The position numbers and the translations under genes are program-made. A stretch of 15,216 nt of DNA. Origin: Alistipes sp. UBA940 (GTDB lineage: Bacteria > Bacteroidota > Bacteroidia > Bacteroidales > Rikenellaceae). Below, piece by piece: positions 1 to 7,779 of the stretch (position 1 is the stretch's first letter; every line of letters begins with the position of its first letter). The notes under the pieces are model-generated. The model had not been told where the DNA came from and made no database searches. It saw only the letters and a list, made by a program, of their open reading frames with translations. The DNA lies in contig DBDE01000002.1 in assembly GCA_002293425.1 (NCBI GenBank), forward strand, positions 1-15,216, written 5' to 3'.

Positions 1-138
1 TCGAATATGGAGAACCTGAACGCCGTCTTTATAAACAAGGGGCTTACGCAACGCGAACGCCTTGTCAAACTGAACCAAAGTGCCATTCAACAGATGCGCG
101 TTTTAGCAGAAGTGGAGGGACGTAAAACATTGAAATAA
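1..138 (+). CDS. 3' end of an unidentified coding region
   Basis: Frame 1 is open from the window edge and ends with TAA at 136-138, giving 45 residues that include ENLNAVFINKGLTQRERLVK and end in EVEGRKTLK. The tail is polar and looks helical. I do not recognise the family. I considered MutL, which often lies next to this rhomboid/EEP pair in Bacteroidales, but the tail does not resemble the MutL C-terminus I know. The rhomboid start follows 9 nt after the stop with no promoter motif between them, so the two genes are probably co-transcribed. The frame and the end are reliable; the function is unknown. Confidence 0.6.
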   Translation, partial: SNMENLNAVFINKGLTQRERLVKLNQSAIQQMRVLAEVEGRKTLK

Positions 139-147
139 AGAATAATT

Positions 148-777
148 ATGTACAGAACAACTCGATTTTCGTGGGCGCCGCCTGTGGTGCAAAGTTTAAT
201 GATAATAAATGCGGCGATGTGGCTGCTGTCGTTAATGTCGGACGGTATGACCATTCTGGCGCTCTTTCCCGCCGAAAGCCCCTGGTTCCGCCTGTGGCAG
301 CCGCTGACCTATATGTTTATGCACGGCAGTTGGGAGCATATTGTTTTCAATATGTTCACGCTGTGGATGTTCGGGCGGTTTATCGAGCGGGATTTGGGGG
401 CCAGGAGGTTTTTGATCTATTATTTGGTTTGCGGCGTGGGTGCGGGGTTGATCCAGTTGTTGGTTTGCTATTTGACGGGGAGTGGTGGGATGACGGTTGG
501 GGCGAGCGGTGCGATTTATGGGCTTTTGCTGGCTTTTGCGGTTTTGCATCCTAACGATATTATTATGCCGCTCATTCCGCCGATTCCGATGCGGGCTAAG
601 TGGGCGATTTTGGTTTTTTGCGGGATCGAGTTGTTTTTGGGGGTTAGGGGGGAGTTGTTTTCGGCGGACAATGTTGCTCATTTTGCCCATTTGGGCGGGG
701 CTTTGTGGGGGTGGTTGTTGTTGATGTTTTGGCGGTTTCGTTCCGGGGGCCGGATGCGGGGATGGCAAGGGAGTTGA
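148..777 (+). CDS. Rhomboid family intramembrane serine protease
   Basis: A 209-residue polytopic membrane protein expected to cleave transmembrane substrates within the inner membrane. It has the rhomboid signatures in order: an HxxxN pair in the second segment (His64, Asn68, in WEHIVFNMF), the catalytic serine motif GASGAIYG (Ser120), and the catalytic histidine in AHLGGALWG (His181). About six hydrophobic segments are visible, matching the minimal six-TM rhomboid core with no extra soluble domain. The ATG at 148 lies 9 nt after the preceding stop in an AT-rich stretch without a Shine-Dalgarno sequence, as is usual in Bacteroidota. The next gene starts 16 nt before this stop, so the two are translationally linked. 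The physiological substrate cannot be inferred. The coding strand becomes cytosine-poor from about position 360 onward. Confidence 0.93.
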   Translation: MYRTTRFSWAPPVVQSLMIINAAMWLLSLMSDGMTILALFPAESPWFRLWQPLTYMFMHGSWEHIVFNMFTLWMFGRFIERDLGARRFLIYYLVCGVGAGLIQLLVCYLTGSGGMTVGASGAIYGLLLAFAVLHPNDIIMPLIPPIPMRAKWAILVFCGIELFLGVRGELFSADNVAHFAHLGGALWGWLLLMFWRFRSGGRMRGWQGS

Positions 778-1979
778 CATATTTCGATGCCGAGAGGCGG
801 AATAATCGCAGGCGTCGCCGTCGCGGGGGGGCTGGGCGGATGGTTTTTGCGGTGAAGGACCATTCTCGGCGGGAGCGTGTTGTGGAACGGAGGCGGTTTT
901 CGTTTGTCGATTGGGTGGCGATGGTTTTTTCGGTGGGGGTGGCTGTGGGGATGGTGCTTTCGTGGGCAGCGAGGTGGGTTAGTCCGGCGGTTTATGGGTT
1001 TATGTCGGTTATGGGGTTGCTGGTTCCGGTGTTTTTTGTTTTGAACTTTTTGTGTTTGTTGTATTGGGTTATTCGGTGGCGGAGTGGGGTTTGGTTGCCG
1101 TTGGTGATATTTTTTGTCGGGGTTTGGGGTGTGGGTTTATTTTTTCGGCCAGATTTGACGCGCGATTACGGCGATGTTGGGGCGGACAGGTCGTTGGTCG
1201 GGGTGATGAGTTATAATGTGCGTGGGATGATGAGTTCGAGCCCTGGGGGAGGGATGCGGTCGAGTATGCGGGAGGTTGCGGGGGTTGTGGATTCTTTGCG
1301 GCCGGATGTTTTGTGTGTTCAGGAGTTTCAGGCGACGTCGCGCAATCCGGCGGGTCGGTTCGAGGGGATGATCGGGGCGGCTTATCATTATAAGGTGAAA
1401 AGATTGGGGGATGGCGGGGAGTATGGTTGGGGGAATGCTATTTATAGCAAGTTTCCTATTGCGGGGTCGGGGCATTTGGATTTCGAGGGGACTAATAATT
1501 CTATTCTTTGGGCGGATGTCGCTGTTGGGCGCGATACGGTTCGGGTTTTTTGCGTTCATTTGCAGACCACGTCAATTAAGTCGGGCGATGAGGAGTATTT
1601 GGCAGGGGCGGAGTTTGTGGAGGACGATGGGGAGGGGGTTAGGCGGATTGTTGGGAAGCTGAGTCGGAATTACGTTATTCGGGCGGGACAGGCTGAGGCT
1701 TTGGCTGGGGCGATTGCGGCGAGCCCTTATGGGGTTGTGGTTTGCGGGGATTTCAATGATACTCCGTCTTCGTGGGTTTATCGGGTTGTTTCTCGGGGGT
1801 TGCGTGATGGGTTTCGGGAGGCTGGGCAGGGTTTTGGGTATAGTTATCGGGGGTTTTACGGGTTGTTACGGATCGATTATGTTTTGCATTCGCCGGTGTT
1901 TGAGTGCGTGGATTACGGGTCGCCTTCGTTTGATTATTCGGACCATAATCCGGTTTTCGTGCGCTTGCGGCTTCGATAG
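762..1979 (+). CDS. Membrane-anchored endonuclease/exonuclease/phosphatase (EEP) family protein
   Basis: A 405-residue protein with an arginine-rich N-terminus (residues 12-45, including a run of six Arg), about three hydrophobic segments at roughly 50-70, 78-104 and 110-128, and a C-terminal EEP (DNase I-like) domain from about 145. Metal and catalytic positions of the fold are visible: Asn152 in SYNVRG, Glu188 in CVQEFQ, His266 in CVHLQT, Asp330/Asn332 in GDFNDTP, Asp372 in RIDYVLH, and Asp394/His395 in SDHNPV. The family hydrolyses phosphodiester or phosphomonoester bonds; the substrate could be nucleic acid, phospholipid or phosphoinositide-like. With three TM segments the domain probably faces the periplasm. 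I chose the ATG at 762, which overlaps the rhomboid stop by 16 nt; ATG 840 (Met27) is an alternative. The coding strand is extremely G+T rich. Confidence 0.88.
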   Translation: MARELTYFDAERRNNRRRRRRGGAGRMVFAVKDHSRRERVVERRRFSFVDWVAMVFSVGVAVGMVLSWAARWVSPAVYGFMSVMGLLVPVFFVLNFLCLLYWVIRWRSGVWLPLVIFFVGVWGVGLFFRPDLTRDYGDVGADRSLVGVMSYNVRGMMSSSPGGGMRSSMREVAGVVDSLRPDVLCVQEFQATSRNPAGRFEGMIGAAYHYKVKRLGDGGEYGWGNAIYSKFPIAGSGHLDFEGTNNSILWADVAVGRDTVRVFCVHLQTTSIKSGDEEYLAGAEFVEDDGEGVRRIVGKLSRNYVIRAGQAEALAGAIAASPYGVVVCGDFNDTPSSWVYRVVSRGLRDGFREAGQGFGYSYRGFYGLLRIDYVLHSPVFECVDYGSPSFDYSDHNPVFVRLRLR

Positions 1980-2017
1980 TTGCGGTTTTTTTCGGCCTCT
2001 GCGCAGCGTAGCCGGAA

Positions 2018-2086
2018 CGTCATTGCGAGCGAATGCGAAGTAATCTTCAGATTGCCGCGTCGAGCAAAGCTCTCCTCGCAATGACG
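2018..2086. repeat. Intergenic inverted-repeat element (CATTGCGAG type)
   Basis: Perfect 12-bp terminal arms CGTCATTGCGAG (2018-2029) and CTCGCAATGACG (2075-2086) enclose an imperfect inner palindrome centred near 2046 (AATCT/AGATT). It lies between the convergent EEP and DPP5 genes. A related half element occurs at 14032-14063. The arm sequence resembles a REP/MITE-like palindrome that I recall from intergenic regions of various bacteria; no transposase is present. It could fold into a long hairpin in RNA from either strand, but neither side has a clear T-tract, so I do not call it a terminator. Confidence 0.75.
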
Positions 2087-2102
2087 ATTCCGCGTAGCCC
2101 GC

Positions 2103-2133
2103 TAATCACTAATCATTAATCACTAATCGTTAA
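2103..2133. repeat. Heptamer tandem repeat, TAATCAC-type
   Basis: Four 7-bp units (TAATCAC, TAATCAT, TAATCAC, TAATCGT) followed by TAA. Because the period is not a multiple of three, TAA falls at 2103, 2110 and 2117, i.e. in all three + frames. The complementary strand likewise has TAG/TAA/TGA in all its frames. The DPP5 stop codon (complement of 2130-2132) is the first stop of the array when read from that gene. A shorter sister array with the same GCGTAGCC-type left flank is at 8641-8671. Confidence 0.7.
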
Positions 2134-4091
2134 AGATACCTCTCCAGCCAGCCGAAGAACTCGGCGTTCCAGACCAGGTTGTTTTGCGGCTTGAAGACCT
2201 GGTGGGCTTCGTCCTCGAACACCACCAACCGACTGTCGACCCCCAAAAGCCGAGCCGCAGTGTGCGCTTCGATGCTTTGAGTGTATGGGATCCGGTAGTC
2301 TCGGGCCCCCGTGATGATGAGTATCGGCGTGTCCCAGTTCTTCACCAGCCGGTTGGGCGAGTGGGCGTACGAGCGCATCGCAACCTCGTTTTCGGTATCC
2401 CAATACGCCCCGCCATAGTCGTTATTGACGAAGAACAGCTCTTCCGTTTCGCCGTACATACTCTCGAAATCGAATATGCCGCAGTGGGAGATGAAGGCTT
2501 TGAACCGCCCCTGGTGCACCCCCGCAAGGTAGAATACCGAATAGCCGCCGTAGCTCGCACCGACACAACCGAGGCGCGTTTCGTCCACGTAGGGTTCGGC
2601 CGCAACCTGATCGATGGCGGCGAGATAGTCAGCAATGTTTTGTCCCGAATAGTCGCCGGAGATCTGGTCGGTCCACGCTTGCCCGAATCCGATGGTTCCG
2701 CGACGGCAGGGCGCGACCACGATGTAGCCTTGGGCGGCCATCAGTTGATAGTTCCAGCGATAGCTCCATCCCTGGCTCATAACGCTTTGGGGCCCGCCCT
2801 CGCAGTAGAGCAGCGCGGGGTACTTTTTCGTCGGGTCGAAATCGGGCGGATAGGTCACCCAGGTCAGCATCTCTTTGCCGTCCGAGGTGCGCACCATTCG
2901 CCGCTCGATCTTCCCCATAGCCAGTTCGTCGAATATGCGGTCGTTGACGTGGGTTAGTTGCTTGAACTGTCCGTCGTAGATGTAGAGCTCGGCCGCTTGG
3001 TCCTGCCGCGTCAGCGAGGCGACGATGTTTTTGCCGCTCGCCGAAAATGCTGTTATGTCGAAGTCACCCTCGGCCACGATCTTCACCCGCCCTTTCAGGT
3101 CGGCACGACACAGCTTGACGGTGCCCAGGTGTGGGGCGAGAAAGAGCAGTTCCTTGTTTCCGTCCCACACCACATTGCTTGCCGGGTAGTCGAAATCGGC
3201 GGTGAGGTCGGAAAACTTTTCGGCCGAGAAATCCCACACCATCAGCCGCTCTTTGTCGGCCTCGTTGCCTGCGCGGGCCATACTGCGGAAGGCAAGCATT
3301 TTGTCGTCGGGCGACCACACGGGATATTTGTCGTACCCCACCATCCCTCGGGTGAGGTTGTCTGTCTCTCCGCTCCTGACGTCATAGAGATAGATGTCGC
3401 TATCGGTCGAGACGGCGTACTGGCGGCCTGTGAGTTTTTTGCAGGTGTAGGCCAGGATGGTTCCAGCGTTGTTCCACGCAATTTCGGCCGCATCGAAATA
3501 GGGCTCCATAGGTGTGTCCCACGGTTCGCCTTCCATTATGTCTTTGACATTCGCGATGTCGGTCCCGTCGAAATCGCCCACGAAGATGTGCAGGTGGGTT
3601 CCGTCGCTCCACCGGTTCCAGTGGCGCACCATCAGATCGTCGTAGATCAGAGCCTTGGACTTTTCGAGCCCGTCATACTGCTCGGCCGAACCTTTCGCAT
3701 CGACCATCACCCTTTGTACATAAAATATTTTGTCGCCTTTGGGGGCGATCCCGAAGTACTCCACACCGCCTTCGATGTCGGTCAGCTTTTGGCCGTCGCA
3801 CCAGATCTGGCCGTCCCTGAGAAAATAGAGTTTGCCGCCGTGCCACGCCGGACTGCCGGCATTCTCGGCCACCCGCACAGGTTGGCCGCTTTTCAAATCG
3901 TTCAGCCACAGGTCGGTGGTTCCGCTGTTGGCTTCGACGTCATAATTGGTCAATCCGTACACCACTCCGGCGGGCGAGACGACAAATTCGCCCACCCTGC
4001 CCATTTGCCACATCACTTCGGGCGTCAACGGACTTTTGGCCCAAACATTCGAAATCGCAAAAACGCAAAAAACCAAAACTAACTTCCTCAT
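2130..4091 (-). CDS. DPP5-like dipeptidyl peptidase, S9 prolyl oligopeptidase family
   Basis: A 653-residue exported serine peptidase. An N-terminal signal peptide (MRKLVLVFCVFAISNVWA, about 18 residues) is followed by a beta-propeller region (about 25-390, with repeats such as YPVWSPDDKMLAF) and a C-terminal alpha/beta-hydrolase domain. The catalytic triad is visible: Ser513 in GASYGG, Asp598 in GARDYRIPY, His630 in DEAHQVF. Length and layout match Porphyromonas-type DPP5, which removes dipeptides from peptide N-termini in the periplasm and supports amino-acid use; its preference for Ala/hydrophobic residues at the penultimate position is family knowledge, not seen here. The ATG at 4091 overlaps the Nudix stop as ATGA, so the two are coupled. 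Other S9C aminopeptidases are the alternative. The stop codon lies inside a heptamer repeat. Confidence 0.92.
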   Translation of the reverse strand: MRKLVLVFCVFAISNVWAKSPLTPEVMWQMGRVGEFVVSPAGVVYGLTNYDVEANSGTTDLWLNDLKSGQPVRVAENAGSPAWHGGKLYFLRDGQIWCDGQKLTDIEGGVEYFGIAPKGDKIFYVQRVMVDAKGSAEQYDGLEKSKALIYDDLMVRHWNRWSDGTHLHIFVGDFDGTDIANVKDIMEGEPWDTPMEPYFDAAEIAWNNAGTILAYTCKKLTGRQYAVSTDSDIYLYDVRSGETDNLTRGMVGYDKYPVWSPDDKMLAFRSMARAGNEADKERLMVWDFSAEKFSDLTADFDYPASNVVWDGNKELLFLAPHLGTVKLCRADLKGRVKIVAEGDFDITAFSASGKNIVASLTRQDQAAELYIYDGQFKQLTHVNDRIFDELAMGKIERRMVRTSDGKEMLTWVTYPPDFDPTKKYPALLYCEGGPQSVMSQGWSYRWNYQLMAAQGYIVVAPCRRGTIGFGQAWTDQISGDYSGQNIADYLAAIDQVAAEPYVDETRLGCVGASYGGYSVFYLAGVHQGRFKAFISHCGIFDFESMYGETEELFFVNNDYGGAYWDTENEVAMRSYAHSPNRLVKNWDTPILIITGARDYRIPYTQSIEAHTAARLLGVDSRLVVFEDEAHQVFKPQNNLVWNAEFFGWLERYL

Positions 4092-4495
4092 AACAACTTC
4101 ATTATTTGTCTTATACTTTCGTAACTTTCCGCGGCCGCTTCCCGTGCTTCGTCGATGGTGAACCACCTCACGTCCACTATGTCCTCCTCAACTTGCGGCC
4201 GCACATCCCCGGGCGAACCGAGGTATTCCATCCTGAACCAACTCGTGTGCTTCTCCTCGCACGGTGCACTTTGGTGAACGGTTTCGCACAGAAAATCGCC
4301 AACGGTCAACCATTCGGGCAAAAGTCCGCACTCCTCGCAAACCTCCCTTGCGGCACATTGCTCCAAAGTCTCCCCCTGATCCCTGTGCCCTTTCGGCAAA
4401 TCCCACACTCCGCGCCGCAGTATCATAATCAACCTCCCATCGCGGTTGAAAACAACACCTCCTGCCGCTTCAATATATTTATTATCTTTGCACAA
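4088..4495 (-). CDS. Nudix hydrolase with non-ATG start
   Basis: A complete Nudix box is present at residues 36-58 (GHRDQGETLEQCAAREVCEE, then CGL), matching Gx5Ex7REUxEExGU, so the protein should bind Mg2+ and hydrolyse a nucleoside diphosphate linked to another moiety. The domain begins with YIEAAGGVV near residue 7, so almost nothing precedes it, whereas many Bacteroidales relatives have a longer N-terminus. No in-frame ATG exists upstream within several hundred bases; the best start I see is TTG at 4495 (135 residues), although the frame stays open back through antisense pyrE. The start falls just below the pyrE -7 element on the other strand, so the two divergent transcripts must be crowded or overlap. 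The stop overlaps the DPP5 start by ATGA. The domain is certain; the start and substrate are not. Confidence 0.8.
   Translation of the reverse strand: MCKDNKYIEAAGGVVFNRDGRLIMILRRGVWDLPKGHRDQGETLEQCAAREVCEECGLLPEWLTVGDFLCETVHQSAPCEEKHTSWFRMEYLGSPGDVRPQVEEDIVDVRWFTIDEAREAAAESYESIRQIMKLL
4483..4490 (+). promoter_or_regulatory. Bacteroidota -7 element upstream of pyrE
   Basis: TATCTTTG matches the TAnnTTTG -7 consensus of the Bacteroidota primary sigma factor. It ends 20 nt before the pyrE ATG, implying a leader of about 15 nt. A good -33 TTTG is not visible at the usual spacing. It overlaps the 5' end of the divergent Nudix gene. Confidence 0.6.
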
Positions 4496-4510
4496 AACTT
4501 TTTTGGAACT

Positions 4511-5122
4511 ATGACGACTGCCGAAAAGATCGCCGCCGCGCTTTTGCAAATTAACGCAATAAAACTCAATCCTGCAAATCCCTTCACGTGGGCGAGCGGG
4601 TGGAGGTCGCCTATTTATTGCGATAATCGCCGCATACTTTCTCATCCGGCGGTCCGTTCGTTGGTTCGGGACGAGTTTATTTCGCTTGTTCGTTCCAAAT
4701 ACTCCGATGTCCAGGTCATAGCGGGTGTGGCTACGGGGGCGATTGCCCACGGGGTGTTGGTTGCCGAGGCGCTGGGGTTGCCGTTCATTTATGTCCGTTC
4801 GGCGGCTAAGGGTCACGGGCTGGAGAATTTGATAGAGGGGGATTATCGCGATGGGCAACGGGTGGTGGTTATCGAAGACCTGATTTCGACCGGAGGCAGC
4901 TCTTTGGCGGCGGTCGAGGCGTTGCGTGCGGCAGGGTTGGAGGTGATGGGAATGGCGGCTATTTTCACTTATGCGTTCGATACCGCGGCCGATAATTTTG
5001 CAAAAGCCCAGGTGCGGCTGGATACTTTGAGCGATTATCCGACACTGATCAGGTTTGCCGATGTTGCTCCCGAGTATATCGATGCTTTGAGACGTTGGCG
5101 CGAGGCTCCGGATAAATTTTGA
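4511..5122 (+). CDS. pyrE: Orotate phosphoribosyltransferase
   Basis: A 203-residue cytosolic enzyme of de novo pyrimidine synthesis that joins orotate to PRPP to give OMP and diphosphate. The PRPP-binding motif is clear at residues 118-130 (VVVIEDLISTGGS, with acidic pair Glu122/Asp123). The substrate-proximal signature ASGWRSPIYCDNR is at 28-40, and the flexible loop lysine region RSAAKGHG is at 96-103. Length is normal for PyrE. The ATG at 4511 is chosen because it lies just downstream of a -7 element and begins the standard N-terminus MTTAEKIAAALLQI. It heads a + strand cluster with the SRPBCC gene, although a 107-nt structured spacer separates them. Confidence 0.95.
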   Translation: MTTAEKIAAALLQINAIKLNPANPFTWASGWRSPIYCDNRRILSHPAVRSLVRDEFISLVRSKYSDVQVIAGVATGAIAHGVLVAEALGLPFIYVRSAAKGHGLENLIEGDYRDGQRVVVIEDLISTGGSSLAAVEALRAAGLEVMGMAAIFTYAFDTAADNFAKAQVRLDTLSDYPTLIRFADVAPEYIDALRRWREAPDKF

Positions 5123-5216
5123 GAATCTCACGGGCTTGCTTTGCAAGGCCGTCAGCCAGCCGCCCCCCAATGCGGCGGGCTGAATGCTCAGCCCTTGCGG
5201 GCGTCTGGTCTTTAAA
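5123..5216. repeat. Chain of small hairpins between pyrE and the SRPBCC gene
   Basis: The 107-nt spacer is filled by consecutive palindromes: CTTGC/GCAAG (5135-5139 with 5143-5147), GCCGC/GCGGC (5159-5163 with 5172-5176), GGGCTGA/TCAGCCC (5177-5183 with 5188-5194, loop ATGC), and GCCC/GGGC (5191-5194 with 5199-5202). The last two share the GCCC arm and so exclude each other. AT-rich sequence bounds both sides. It looks like a dispersed extragenic palindromic element, or possibly an RNA structure in the pyrE transcript. No T-tract makes it a clear terminator. Confidence 0.55.
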
Positions 5217-5229
5217 ATTTTGAATATTT

Positions 5230-5643
5230 ATGGTCGAAAAATACGAGAGTGCCCAGCAACGCATTCGCCGGACGGCGACGGAGGTTTATGCCGTGCTGTC
5301 GGATTTCAATAACTTCACTCCTATCGTTGCCGACCGCGTCGAGGGTTGGCGGGTGGATGGCGACGAGTGCTCGTTTAGTGCGAAAGGTTTTTCGGTCACG
5401 TTGACGATGGTGGAGAGAGTGGAGCCGAACCTTGTGAAGATTCAGGTCTCGCCTTTCGATCTCACTGCGTGGCTTCAGCTCAAAGAGGTCGATGGGAACG
5501 TGGATGGTGAGTTGCCGGATACACGGATGCGAATTGTGGTTCGGGCCGAGATGAACGTGATGGTTAAGATGATGATCGGGAGCAAGATCCAGTCGGCTAT
5601 CGATGCCCTCGCAGCGCAGATCGCCGCCGCCTTTAACTCCTGA
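5230..5643 (+). CDS. SRPBCC (START-like) family protein
   Basis: A 137-residue soluble protein with the pattern of the SRPBCC/polyketide-cyclase fold: an N-terminal strand with a helix (TATEVYAVLSDFNNF, 15-29) typical of ligand-binding START-like domains, a central run of beta strands (about 43-105), and a long C-terminal helix (about 108-135). Members bind hydrophobic ligands; the specific role is unknown. A small protein of this family commonly follows pyrE in Bacteroidales, to my knowledge, which supports the call. The ATG at 5230 follows an AT-rich leader without a Shine-Dalgarno sequence. The GTG start of recG lies 9 nt after its stop, so the two are likely co-transcribed. Confidence 0.82.
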   Translation: MVEKYESAQQRIRRTATEVYAVLSDFNNFTPIVADRVEGWRVDGDECSFSAKGFSVTLTMVERVEPNLVKIQVSPFDLTAWLQLKEVDGNVDGELPDTRMRIVVRAEMNVMVKMMIGSKIQSAIDALAAQIAAAFNS

Positions 5644-5652
5644 AAATTACGT

Positions 5653-7776
5653 GTGTATCCTGTGGCGAGTTTTTTGGACAACGATGTGAAGTACCTCGCC
5701 GGGGTCGGCGAGGGACGGGCGCGGTTGCTCGCCTCCGAGCTCGGCATCCGCACTCTGGGCGACCTGCTCTACTTCTACCCCTATCGCTATCTCGACCGCA
5801 CCAAGATATACCCGATTGCCGACGTAACGGCCGAGCAGGAGGGTACCTACATTCAGATTCGGGCTCGGGTCCAGAGCAAGCGAACGCTGGGCATCGGACG
5901 GGCTCAGCGGCTGGTGGTCGATGTGGCGGATGCGTCGGGGCAGACGGAGCTGTTGTGGTTTCGGGGTGCGAAGTGGATCGAGAAGCGGTTGGAGGTTGGA
6001 CGCGAGTATGTTTTTTTCGGCAAGCCCGGGTTTTTCCACGAGCGTATGTCGATCATCCATCCCGAGTTCGAGAGCGTGGACAGCCCCAAGGCGAGTGGCG
6101 CGGGGGCGTTGCAGGGGGTTTACCATACGACCGAAAAGTTGGGCTCGGCACATTTGGGCACCAAGGGCATTTACCATTTGGTGAGCGCGCTTTGGCCGAC
6201 GGCGGAAAAGGGGATCACCGAAACTTTGCCGGAGGAAATTATGCGCGCTCAGGGACTTATCGGGCGCAAAGATGCGTTGTTCAATATCCATTTCCCGCAG
6301 AGTGCGCAGTTGTTGAAGGCGGCTCAATATCGGTTGAAGTTCGAGGAGTTGTTCGGGGTGCAACTCAATATTTTGTCGAAAAGTGCGGCTCGTACGGCTC
6401 GGGCGGATGGATTTTTGTTCACACGGGTGGGTGAGTTTTTCAACAGGTTTTGGGCCGAGAAGTTGCCGTTCGAGCTGACCGGGGCGCAGAAGCGGGTTAT
6501 CAAAGAGATTCGGGCGGATACGGTGAGTGGCCGCCAGATGAATCGGTTGTTGCAGGGCGACGTGGGGAGCGGCAAGACGCTGGTTGCTCTTGTCAGTATG
6601 CTTATCGCGGCGGATAATGGGTTCCAGAGTTGTTTGATGGCCCCGACGGAGATTTTGGCCAGGCAGCATTTTGCCTCGATACAGAAGATGACCGAGGGGT
6701 TGGGCATTCGGGTGGCTTGCCAGACGGGGTCGACGCGGACGGCCGAGCGGCGCAAGATTTTGAAGGCGTTGGAGGGTGGCGAGATCGACATTCTGGTCGG
6801 CACCCACGCGTTGATCGAGGAGCGGGTCAAGTTCTCCAATCTCGGGCTGGTGGTTATCGACGAGCAGCACCGCTTCGGGGTGGAGCAGCGGGCAAGGTTG
6901 TGGACCAAGAACAACCAGCCGCCCCACGTGTTGGTTATGACCGCCACGCCCATTCCGCGCACGCTGGCTATGACGCTTTATGGCGATTTGGAGGTGTCCA
7001 TTATCGACGAGTTGCCGCCGGGCCGTAAGCCCATCAAGACCTATTTGAAGAGCGATGCCCATCGGTTGGCTGTTTGGGGATTTTTGAAGCGCGAGATAGC
7101 CCTCGGGCGTCAGGTTTATGTGGTTTATCCGCTCATCGAGGAGTCGGAGAAGCTGGACTTGAAGAGCCTCACGGATGGGTTCGAGAGCATTTCGAGGGAT
7201 TTTCCTCTTCCGGAGTATCGGGTGGTGGCGGTTCACGGCAGGATGCGGCCGGAGGACAAGCAGCAGGCGATGAGGGAGTTCAAGGCGGGACATTATAATA
7301 TTATGGTGGCCACTTCCGTTATCGAGGTTGGGGTGGATGTGCCCAATGCGAGCGTGATGGTGATCGAGAATTCGGAGCGGTTCGGGCTTTCGCAGTTGCA
7401 TCAGTTGCGGGGCCGTGTGGGCAGGGGGGCGGACCAGTCCTATTGTGTGTTGATGAGCGGGGTGAAGCTGACTAAGGAGGCTCGGCAGCGGTTGGAGACT
7501 ATGGTCGAGACTAACGATGGTTTTGTTTTGGCGGAGATGGATATGCGGTTGCGTGGGAGCGGTGATATTGCGGGGACACAGCAGAGTGGTTTGGCATTCG
7601 ATTTGCGGATTGCCGACCTTGGCCGAGATGGTCAGTTGATTGAGTTGGCGCGGCGGGTTGCGGGTGGGGTTTTGGAGGTCGATCCGCTTCTTTCTTCGCC
7701 TGCGAATGCTCTTTTGCGCACCCTTTCGGACCGCTATGCCCCCCGTGTTCCGAAAGATTTTAGCAATATTTCATAG
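5653..7776 (+). CDS. recG: ATP-dependent DNA helicase RecG
   Basis: A 707-residue branched-DNA helicase that remodels stalled replication forks and Holliday junctions. In order: an N-terminal wedge/OB region (about 5-160), Walker A GDVGSGKT (302-309), DEQH motif II in VVIDEQHRFGV (400-410), motif III MTATPIPRTLAM (429-440), the RecG-typical DELPPGRKPI (452-461), and motif VI QLHQLRGRVGRG (581-592), then the C-terminal domain to about 700. Length is normal. No ATG is available at the N-terminus; I use GTG 5653, 9 nt after the SRPBCC stop, with GTG 5662 (three codons later) as an alternative. The DUF3108 gene starts 3 nt after the stop, so they form one unit. Cytosine content falls in the 3' half of the gene. 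Confidence 0.97.
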   Translation: MYPVASFLDNDVKYLAGVGEGRARLLASELGIRTLGDLLYFYPYRYLDRTKIYPIADVTAEQEGTYIQIRARVQSKRTLGIGRAQRLVVDVADASGQTELLWFRGAKWIEKRLEVGREYVFFGKPGFFHERMSIIHPEFESVDSPKASGAGALQGVYHTTEKLGSAHLGTKGIYHLVSALWPTAEKGITETLPEEIMRAQGLIGRKDALFNIHFPQSAQLLKAAQYRLKFEELFGVQLNILSKSAARTARADGFLFTRVGEFFNRFWAEKLPFELTGAQKRVIKEIRADTVSGRQMNRLLQGDVGSGKTLVALVSMLIAADNGFQSCLMAPTEILARQHFASIQKMTEGLGIRVACQTGSTRTAERRKILKALEGGEIDILVGTHALIEERVKFSNLGLVVIDEQHRFGVEQRARLWTKNNQPPHVLVMTATPIPRTLAMTLYGDLEVSIIDELPPGRKPIKTYLKSDAHRLAVWGFLKREIALGRQVYVVYPLIEESEKLDLKSLTDGFESISRDFPLPEYRVVAVHGRMRPEDKQQAMREFKAGHYNIMVATSVIEVGVDVPNASVMVIENSERFGLSQLHQLRGRVGRGADQSYCVLMSGVKLTKEARQRLETMVETNDGFVLAEMDMRLRGSGDIAGTQQSGLAFDLRIADLGRDGQLIELARRVAGGVLEVDPLLSSPANALLRTLSDRYAPRVPKDFSNIS

Positions 7777-7779
7777 ATT

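Noticed and set aside
1980..2017. Terminator after the EEP gene (TTGCGGTTTTTTT)
   Set aside because: There is a T-run but no convincing stem directly before it.
2958..4082. A 374-codon open frame on the + strand opposite the DPP5 gene
   Set aside because: The - strand frame encodes an unmistakable S9 peptidase with full catalytic triad; the + frame is its antisense shadow with no recognisable motifs.
4496..5170. Extension of the Nudix frame upstream across pyrE
   Set aside because: The frame is open but lies antisense to the well-conserved pyrE and has no Nudix-family sequence before YIEAAGG, so it is a shadow.
5647..7401. A 584-codon open frame on the - strand opposite recG
   Set aside because: It is antisense to clear helicase motifs and rich in His/Pro/Arg as expected of a shadow in GC-rich DNA.
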